This document shows positions 1-5,354 of a stretch of 17,686 bases of DNA, piece after piece; the stretch's first letter is position 1; every line of letters begins with the position of its first letter. The notes under the pieces were generated by a model. It was not told where the DNA came from, did no database searches, and saw nothing but the letters and a program-made list of their open reading frames with translations. The stretch lies in NCBI GenBank assembly GCA_023458355.1, contig JAEWZS010000234.1, positions 1 through 17,686 on the forward strand, written 5' to 3'. The DNA is from Bacillota bacterium. Lineage in GTDB: Bacteria > Bacillota > Clostridia > Christensenellales > CAG-138. The position numbers and the translations under genes are program-made.

Positions 1-705
1 GTCAAGGTCAACGAGTTTTGCAGAGAAACGAAGTTCAGCACCAAAACCTATAAGTTTTTCCCGCATTCCCTTGAGTGTCTCAAGAAGCTTATCGGTTCCC
101 ACATGCGGCTTCGCCATATAGAGTATTTCACCCGGCGCACCGTTTTGCACAAATGTCTCGAGCACCGTAGCCGCTCGTGCGTCCTTGATGCGCGTCGTGA
201 GCTTACCGTCAGAAAATGCCCCCGCCCCGCCCTCGCCAAACATGATATTGCTTTCCGTATTGAGCACTGCGCTTTCAAAAAAGCGGTTTACGTCGGATTG
301 TCTCTCCTCCACGCGTTTGCCGCGTTCAAGTACGATAGGCTTATAGCCGTACTGCGCAAGGCGGTATGCGGCAAACAGCCCCGCAGGCCCTAAGCCTGCG
401 ACGACCACCGGCTTATGAAGCGGCGTATCGCCAAAGCGCGGAGGCATATCTTCTTTATCAGGCGCGTGAGATATAAAGGGCAGGCGCCTTGCTATAATCT
501 GTTTTTCCGCAACGCTGTCGAGCGTGACGAGCACGGAACAGTTGTAGACGATATTGCTTTTCTTGCGCGCGTCCAGCGACATGCGCACGACACGCAAGCT
601 TTGTATCGCCTGCGCCGGTTTATGAACAGCCCTCGCCGCAAGCTCGCGCAGCGAGGACTCGTCCGCATCAAGGGGAAGCTGTATTTCTGAAATCACGATC
701 GCCAT
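1..705 (-). CDS. FAD-dependent dehydrogenase, COG2509 type (partial, C-terminus cut by window edge)
   Basis: Only the first 235 codons are present; the gene continues past the left edge. The start is ATG at 705, with AAGG a few bases upstream inside the end of cdaR. Residues 1-95 form an N-terminal domain. A Rossmann dinucleotide-binding motif follows at residues 104-109 (GLGPAG), and an acidic residue, E127, sits at the end of the second strand, as expected for binding the FAD ribose. A glycine-rich MFGEGGAGAFSDGKL segment follows, which I recognise from the uncharacterised FAD-dependent dehydrogenases of COG2509. Members of that group are roughly 500 residues or more, so over half is missing. 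The reaction and substrate are unknown. The gene begins 8 bases after cdaR and is probably cotranscribed with cdaA and cdaR. From memory, this order (cdaA, cdaR, this dehydrogenase, then glmM) recurs in Clostridia. The flavoprotein call is confident; the biological role is not. Confidence 0.85.
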   Translation of the reverse strand, partial: MAIVISEIQLPLDADESSLRELAARAVHKPAQAIQSLRVVRMSLDARKKSNIVYNCSVLVTLDSVAEKQIIARRLPFISHAPDKEDMPPRFGDTPLHKPVVVAGLGPAGLFAAYRLAQYGYKPIVLERGKRVEERQSDVNRFFESAVLNTESNIMFGEGGAGAFSDGKLTTRIKDARAATVLETFVQNGAPGEILYMAKPHVGTDKLLETLKGMREKLIGFGAELRFSAKLVDLD

Positions 706-713
706 ATGGTACC

Positions 714-1994
714 TTAAGCGTTCCGAATGGTGACGATCACGACCGGGTCAGAAATGACATACGTCACCTTGGAAAGCGTTTCTTCATTTGGCAACTCGAG
801 CCTGAGTGCAATCTCGTAAGTGCCGGCACCGAGGTCGGTGACGTCTGCATAGATAATGACATCGTCGCGTGAAAGTCCGTTGATGATACCGATTTCACCG
901 GTGATTGTTATATCCGTGCTTTCAATATCAAGCGAAAACACAAGCCGTTTTCCCAGTCCCTGCACCTTAATAGGAATTGCAGTGAGCGAGAGCTGTTGCA
1001 GTTTTTGACGAATGTTGACGCGTACGGAAATGGTATCTCCATCCAGGCTTGTTACACCTTCCGGAAGGAGCAGCTTTACCTCCGTCTCTACACTTTCACT
1101 TTGGTCGCTCACATCGATGGGCTCAATGTCAATGCCGCGTAAGCCATCGATATCTTCTTTGGAACCGATAACCGTTACTGTGGAAGACGGAGATACGCTC
1201 GTACCTACGATTTCATAGTTGACGGGGAGATTCTGGCGGCCCGTAATCGCTGCGTCTACGTTGATCGGCAGCTCCTCCATGCGAAGGATCGTAAGCTTGA
1301 CGGGAATGCTAGGAAGCTCGCCGAGCAGCGTCGCGTTTACAATCTCGCCGGAGCTGTTTTGAAGCTCTACGGATACGCTTTCGTTATACGTCTCCGTACG
1401 CGTTGTAAGATCGATGGAGCATACTGCCTTGACCACAGAGGAAACATCCTTAGATGAGCCTTCAATTACAACATCTCCGCTCGCCAGTTCCGGTGCATCG
1501 CTCCAATACCCATTCGGCAGCGCGCCAAGTAACGATACCTCCACTGGAATACGCTTTGATACAAGGTTGTCTATCTCGACTGTAACCTCCTGCAAGGGGC
1601 TTACAACGGTACCGTCAGTTGCGGTTACATTAATGGGCAGAGCGTAGGTACCGGGTCCGCTTACGTTTCGTAGGCTTATGCTCGCCGTGATGTCGTTCGC
1701 ATCGAGATCAGCGTATTTGGTAAGTTCTGTATCCACCTTAACTGTAATTCTTTTAAGCGCTTCAGCCCTATCGCTTCTAACGACGAGCCTTCGGGCAATG
1801 AGATCGCTTTCGCCGTCAAAATTCACCGGGACTTCCGTCACCGTTTTTGTGCGCACGGGATTTTGATCCGACAACACATAGCCCCAGACAAGCATTGCAA
1901 AAAGCAGCGAGAGGAGCTTAATGAGTATGTTTTTCGTAAATAGGTTTTTCAAGAATCGGACTATGGAAAAGCGGACCTTAGTTTTTGTTTTCAT
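714..1994 (-). CDS. cdaR: CdaR, YbbR-repeat regulator of the diadenylate cyclase
   Basis: A 426-residue membrane-anchored protein. A short basic cytoplasmic tail is followed by one membrane segment at about residues 24-41. The rest is an extracellular chain of four beta-rich YbbR repeats of roughly 80-90 residues each; recurring patterns such as RIPVEVSLLG and LPINVDAAITG mark the repeat starts. In Firmicutes, CdaR binds CdaA and modulates c-di-AMP synthesis, probably in response to envelope state. The ATG at 1994 has a strong GGAGGA ribosome site about 7 bases upstream and overlaps the end of cdaA by 17 bases, so the two are translationally coupled. Length and architecture are normal for the family. 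No signal-peptide cleavage site is evident, consistent with an uncleaved anchor. Confidence 0.93.
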   Translation of the reverse strand: MKTKTKVRFSIVRFLKNLFTKNILIKLLSLLFAMLVWGYVLSDQNPVRTKTVTEVPVNFDGESDLIARRLVVRSDRAEALKRITVKVDTELTKYADLDANDITASISLRNVSGPGTYALPINVTATDGTVVSPLQEVTVEIDNLVSKRIPVEVSLLGALPNGYWSDAPELASGDVVIEGSSKDVSSVVKAVCSIDLTTRTETYNESVSVELQNSSGEIVNATLLGELPSIPVKLTILRMEELPINVDAAITGRQNLPVNYEIVGTSVSPSSTVTVIGSKEDIDGLRGIDIEPIDVSDQSESVETEVKLLLPEGVTSLDGDTISVRVNIRQKLQQLSLTAIPIKVQGLGKRLVFSLDIESTDITITGEIGIINGLSRDDVIIYADVTDLGAGTYEIALRLELPNEETLSKVTYVISDPVVIVTIRNA

Positions 1995-2826
1995 CTTTAT
2001 TCCTCCGAAGGAAGAAGGGCAGTGCCGATTCCCGCTCGCGTAGGAAAACTGATTCCAGCAGGTCCCTTAATGCTTTGTCGTCAATGTAGCGGATAAGCTT
2101 GCCCTCGCGCGCGAAGGAGATTATACCTGTCTCCTCGGATACGACGATAGCGATGCAGTCTGAAACGGATGATACACCAAGTGCGGCACGGTGCCGCGTA
2201 CCCAGTTCGCGTGCGATGGTCATATCCTCCGCAAGTGGTAAAAAGCAAGCCGCCGATACGATGGTTTGCTCGCGAATTACCACTGCGCCATCGTGCAAGG
2301 GCGTGTTGGGCTCAAAAATATTTTCAAGTAGAGGCGCTGAGATTATACCGCCGATACGGGTGCCGGTGCTGATGATATCCCCTAACCCCGTACGCTGCTC
2401 GATAACAATCAATGCACCTACGCGCCTTTGGGCAAGGCTCGTTATGGCGAGATGCATCTCGCTTACGATCTGCGAGCTCTCGGGCACGATGGCCCCAAGC
2501 ACATCACGCGTAAACAGCTTTCCTCTTCCGATGTGTTCAAAAGCGCGCCGAAGCTCGGGTTGAAATAGTACCACCGCCACGACCACGCCGGAGGCTAAAA
2601 CAGAATTCAGAAGCCAGCCGAGTGTGGCAAGTTGGAGAGCGTCGCTCACGATAGCACCTAAAAACAAAAACGCGACGCCTTTGATCAGCTGATAAGCGCG
2701 TGTTTCTTTTGTGAGCAAAATCAGCCTGTACAGCAGCACGGCAATAAGAGAAATATCCACAAGGTCTGTCCATTGAATCTGGGAGAAACCGCTGGATATC
2801 GTTTTTACTAGCACCTCGTAAGACAA
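1978..2826 (-). CDS. cdaA: CdaA, membrane-bound diadenylate cyclase
   Basis: 282 residues. It makes cyclic di-AMP from two ATP at the membrane, the second messenger controlling potassium and osmolyte uptake and wall homeostasis. Three hydrophobic segments lie in the first about 90 residues (roughly 22-38, 48-66 and 70-88). The DisA_N cyclase domain follows, with both nucleotide-binding motifs intact: DGA at residues 179-181 and RHR at 211-213. The start is read as TTG at 2826 because an AAAGGCGG ribosome site sits 7 bases upstream and the membrane segments then begin at the usual distance; there is no ATG upstream in frame nearby. The 3' end overlaps cdaR by 17 bases. A sigma-A-like promoter is proposed at 2875-2903, giving a leader of about 40 bases. 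It should be a fully functional enzyme. Confidence 0.95.
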   Translation of the reverse strand: MSYEVLVKTISSGFSQIQWTDLVDISLIAVLLYRLILLTKETRAYQLIKGVAFLFLGAIVSDALQLATLGWLLNSVLASGVVVAVVLFQPELRRAFEHIGRGKLFTRDVLGAIVPESSQIVSEMHLAITSLAQRRVGALIVIEQRTGLGDIISTGTRIGGIISAPLLENIFEPNTPLHDGAVVIREQTIVSAACFLPLAEDMTIARELGTRHRAALGVSSVSDCIAIVVSEETGIISFAREGKLIRYIDDKALRDLLESVFLRERESALPFFLRRNKDENKN

Positions 2827-2874
2827 GCTGCAACCGCCTTTCGCGCATCCAAAATACTATCGTTATCGTTACAT

Positions 2875-2903
2875 ATTATACGATATCGCAACGTACAAGG
2901 GAA
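2875..2903 (-). promoter_or_regulatory. Candidate sigma-A promoter of the cdaA operon
   Basis: Minus strand: a perfect TATAAT at 2880-2875 and a poor -35 match (TTCCCT) at 2903-2898, separated by 17 bases. It lies about 50 bases upstream of the TTG start of cdaA. The -10 is convincing and the -35 is weak. The surrounding sequence holds TATCGT twice in tandem (2858-2869) and one inverted copy (2880-2885). Confidence 0.5.
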
Positions 2904-2993
2904 ACCCGTAAAGTCACCTTTTAAGATTTATTCACACATTTACAGTAAAATAAACTGCAATGGTATAGCTTCAGCTGCGTCACCTGTTTTTTG

Positions 2994-3200
2994 TCACTCT
3001 TCAGGTAAATCCTCCAACTGGCGTAAAAATAGAAGATAATTCTCGTATTCGGTGCTTTTTTCACACAATTCGGGGCTTGAGAGCTTTCCCGTTCTCTCGT
3101 ATTCCCGCATGCCGGCGTTTAAAAGATCATCTTCCATAAGTTGAACGGTTGCACGCATTTTCTGAAGCATTTCTTGCTTTTTGGGATCGAGAACTTTCAC
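2994..3200 (-). CDS. Small hypothetical protein (68 aa), family not recognised
   Basis: The start is GTG at 3200, with GGAAG about 5 bases upstream and a well-formed promoter (3241-3268) in front, so the gene is probably real. The product is 68 residues, very charged, with no membrane segment, signal peptide or cysteine pair; its single cysteine is near residue 46. Predicted structure by eye is three short amphipathic helices (about 5-33, 42-53 and 54-65) separated by a Gly/Ser/Pro-containing turn at 38-43, ending in an acidic tail. It lies 167 bases upstream of cdaA on the same strand and no clear terminator separates them, so some transcription into cdaA is possible. I do not recognise the family and assign no function. 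Confidence 0.6.
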   Translation of the reverse strand: MKVLDPKKQEMLQKMRATVQLMEDDLLNAGMREYERTGKLSSPELCEKSTEYENYLLFLRQLEDLPEE

Positions 3201-3210
3201 AACTGCTTCC

Positions 3211-3238
3211 TTTGCTTTTCGAGTTTTTCTGCTATAAT
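3211..3238 (+). promoter_or_regulatory. Sigma-A promoter with extended -10 for the DUF3006 gene
   Basis: A perfect TATAAT at 3233-3238 is preceded by TG one base upstream (TGCTATAAT, an extended -10). The -35 is weak (TTTGCT at 3211-3216, 16-base spacer). It lies about 70 bases upstream of the DUF3006 ATG. It faces and nearly abuts the minus-strand promoter at 3241-3268. Confidence 0.6.
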
Positions 3239-3240
3239 GT

Positions 3241-3268
3241 ATTGTAACACAGCTAAAGCCGATTTCAA
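3241..3268 (-). promoter_or_regulatory. Sigma-A promoter for the 68-residue gene
   Basis: Minus strand: TTGAAA at 3268-3263 and TACAAT at 3246-3241, with a 16-base spacer. The GTG start at 3200 lies about 40 bases downstream. The element overlaps the early transcribed region of the opposing plus-strand promoter. Confidence 0.6.
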
Positions 3269-3310
3269 ATATGTATATGATTGAAAAAAGGCCGCTAAGG
3301 GGGTTTTTTA

Positions 3311-3526
3311 ATGCTCATCGCAGACCGTTTCGAGGGGGATTTCATCATCTGCACAGATGATGAAGGCACACCTGTCTCGCTCGAAAAAGCTTCCGTTTTA
3401 GCTCCTGTGAAAGAGGGCGACATTCTTATTGAGACGCAAAGCGGCTGCTACAGAGTGGATAAAGCACTGTCAAAAGCGAGGCGTAGGAGCATGCGCAAGC
3501 GGCTGGATTCTATTTTTGGTGAATGA
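3311..3526 (+). CDS. DUF3006 family protein (71 aa)
   Basis: A small protein whose N-terminus (LIADRFEGDFIICTDDEG) is the hallmark of DUF3006: a compact beta-rich fold of about 60-80 residues starting with a D-R-F/I-E-G turn. No membrane segment is visible; the C-terminal third is strongly basic (KARRRSMRKRL, residues 55-65). The ATG at 3311 has an AAGGGGG ribosome site about 8 bases upstream. The function of the family is not established. Members are often encoded next to metallo-beta-lactamase or ComEC-like genes, but here the gene is a single-gene unit between its own promoter and the terminator at 3536-3573. Family assignment is fairly secure; the role is unknown. Confidence 0.8.
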   Translation: MLIADRFEGDFIICTDDEGTPVSLEKASVLAPVKEGDILIETQSGCYRVDKALSKARRRSMRKRLDSIFGE

Positions 3527-3535
3527 ATGCATGTT

Positions 3536-3573
3536 AAAATGGCTGTCCCGATAAATATCGAGACAGCCATTTT
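3536..3573. terminator. Bidirectional intrinsic terminator between convergent genes
   Basis: A 12-bp perfect stem (AAAATGGCTGTC at 3536-3547 with its complement at 3562-3573) encloses a further 4-bp stem (CGAT/ATCG, 3549-3560). A-tracts and T-tracts on both flanks allow termination in either direction. It lies 9 bases after the DUF3006 stop and 18 bases after the stop of the minus-strand SH3/peptidoglycan-binding gene. Confidence 0.92.
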
Positions 3574-3591
3574 ATTATGCTTGGAACGATT

Positions 3592-4743
3592 TTACCCCGC
3601 ACGTCCGGCACGATATGCTTCATTAACGCAAGCCTGGTGCCGCGGGCACTCTTTGCTGTTTTCATGGACGAGCGAGTTATAAAGATGTATACAAAAATGC
3701 CCGTCAAAATTGTTACTGGCGGTCGGATCTACCATGTGCGGCATGCAATGCATGCTCGCAGCCACGGTCTTGCCGTTGTAAGTGATCCATATAGGACGTC
3801 TGTCCCACGACCATTTGCCGCCGGCGCAGCGCTTCATGATAGCTGTGTCTGAGGCGGTAATGGGTTCGCTGTCTGCATGATACCAACCGCCAAAGCGTCT
3901 CGCGCGGAAGCTTAATCCCGTGCGCACGTCGGTGATGGTAAAGCGCGCACCCTTTTCAAGCCACTCAGCACCGCCCTTAAACCAGTCGAGGAGTATGACC
4001 GTGCCCTTAATCCGATTGTATGTGGCATTCTCCTTCATGATGTTGTTGGATGAATCATATACGGCATTTAAGGTCTCCGCACCGGCTACCCCATCTACTG
4101 AGGATAAACCCGCTGCTTTTTGGAACTGCAGCACGCTTTCGCGGGTCTTTGAATCAAACTTGCCGGTTACATCGGCTCTTGAAAGGAAGCCGCGTCTGCT
4201 CAGTTCCTTTTGAAGCCTTTCTACCTCTTGGCCTTCCATACCCTTTTTGAGCATGCTCACAGAGGCTGTGCTGGATCCCGTAATCAAAAGCTCTGCGCTT
4301 TTCACATAACCGGAAAGATCATCAAGCTGTACAAAGTACCACTCTCCGATAATGGTCTTCACCTTCACACCGCGCCCCGCACCGAGCTTGGCCACTACAT
4401 AGGCAGCATCGCCCGGCCCTCCGCGAAGCTCCGTATCATCGTCTATTACATATGCGCCGCAAGAACCCGCGGATTTTAAGAACATATAGTCATTTCTTAT
4501 ATATCCGACCTGATCGAGATAAAGCACCCTGTACCAACCGCCCTCGGCCGCAAGCACTTCCACTTCGGTACCGCGTGGAAGCTCTTTGAGTATCTCAGAC
4601 TCGGTATCAGGCGCGCGGCGAAGCTTTACGGCCTCGGCCGTAACTTGGCCCGTTTCATACCCCTCCGCATAGGTGTCATTTGGCTGCGCAAACAGGCATG
4701 CAAAAATAAGTACGGCTACTGCGCGGTAAATCCATGCTTTCAA
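3592..4743 (-). CDS. Secreted protein: two SH3b domains, peptidoglycan-binding domain, uncharacterised His/Cys C-terminal domain
   Basis: Start chosen as TTG at 4743 because GAGGTGAT, an almost perfect ribosome site, lies 7 bases upstream; a GTG at 4755 overlapping the glycosylase stop is the alternative. From the TTG the product is 383 residues. Order: signal peptide (about 1-27, likely cut after YAE or nearby), bacterial SH3 domain (about 34-92), second SH3-like domain (98-155), PG_binding_1 domain (164-232, with LKKGMEGQEVERLQKELSRRG), then a C-terminal domain (248-380) I cannot name. That last domain carries H289, D299, H336, a DGHFC motif (D347, H349, C351), H360 and H369. The same residues at the same spacings occur in the protein at 9071-9904. 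It should bind the wall outside the cell; the last domain may be enzymatic or metal-binding. It is the last gene of the PBP-glycosylase operon. Confidence 0.88.
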   Translation of the reverse strand: MKAWIYRAVAVLIFACLFAQPNDTYAEGYETGQVTAEAVKLRRAPDTESEILKELPRGTEVEVLAAEGGWYRVLYLDQVGYIRNDYMFLKSAGSCGAYVIDDDTELRGGPGDAAYVVAKLGAGRGVKVKTIIGEWYFVQLDDLSGYVKSAELLITGSSTASVSMLKKGMEGQEVERLQKELSRRGFLSRADVTGKFDSKTRESVLQFQKAAGLSSVDGVAGAETLNAVYDSSNNIMKENATYNRIKGTVILLDWFKGGAEWLEKGARFTITDVRTGLSFRARRFGGWYHADSEPITASDTAIMKRCAGGKWSWDRRPIWITYNGKTVAASMHCMPHMVDPTASNNFDGHFCIHLYNSLVHENSKECPRHQACVNEAYRAGRAG

Positions 4744-4751
4744 TGTCAAAA

Positions 4752-5354
4752 TCACCTCTCTTTAAGAAGAACATTCAACGCTGAAATATCCTGTGCGAGC
4801 GTTTCTGTCAAAGCCCGGTTATAGATGATGCTCGCAGGATGATACAACGGAAACAAAACAAAGGAAACGCCCTCCACTACGCAATGTATGTGGGTTCCGT
4901 GCACTGCACCGATGACCGTGGGTTTCATACCTGCAAGGCGCAGCACTGCATTGAGCGGCGTGTTTCCGAGTGTGGCTACCACTTTAGGACGTATGACTCT
5001 AAGCTCTTGACAAAGCAGCGGAAGCGACGCGAGCACTTCTTTAAGCTTTGGCGTACGGTTAGAGATGGATTTCGGCTTTACGCGCACGGGGCGATACTTA
5101 ACAGCGTTTGTGATAAACACCCTTTCGCGCTCAATATCCGCTGCCAGTAGCAGGCTCGAAAGCGTTTTCCCCGCCGTTCCCACAAAGGGATGCCCACTTT
5201 TTGCCTCCTCACCGCCCGGAGCCTCGCCTACAAGCATGAGCGGCGCATCCAAAGGTCCTTCGCCGAAAACCGGGTTATCAAAATCACCCTCATCTTCAAG
5301 CAATGCCAAATTACTCTTCACAACCTCATAAAGTTTACTAAGCTCGTACATCAT
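4752..5354 (-). CDS. Uracil-DNA glycosylase, family 4-like, lacking most iron-sulphur ligands
   Basis: 200 residues of the UDG superfamily (COG1573). Such enzymes remove uracil, arising from cytosine deamination, from DNA. Motif 1 is GEAPGGEE at residues 43-50, followed by HPFVGTAG at 55-62; NAVKYRP is at 83-89, and the second active-site motif HPAS is at 172-175. Classical family 4 enzymes bind a 4Fe-4S cluster with four cysteines, two of them in an N-terminal CxxC and one in the NAVKCRP stretch. Here the CxxC is absent and that position is Y87; only C115 sits where a ligand might be, and C158 is the only other cysteine. A cluster is therefore unlikely. The ATG at 5354 overlaps the PBP stop as ATGA, implying translational coupling to the wall-synthesis gene. 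Superfamily is sure; substrate range is not. Confidence 0.88.
   Translation of the reverse strand: MMYELSKLYEVVKSNLALLEDEGDFDNPVFGEGPLDAPLMLVGEAPGGEEAKSGHPFVGTAGKTLSSLLLAADIERERVFITNAVKYRPVRVKPKSISNRTPKLKEVLASLPLLCQELRVIRPKVVATLGNTPLNAVLRLAGMKPTVIGAVHGTHIHCVVEGVSFVLFPLYHPASIIYNRALTETLAQDISALNVLLKER

Noticed and set aside
2099..2563. A 154-codon plus-strand frame opposite cdaA.
   Set aside because: It lies wholly antisense to the conserved cyclase domain, with no recognisable motif.
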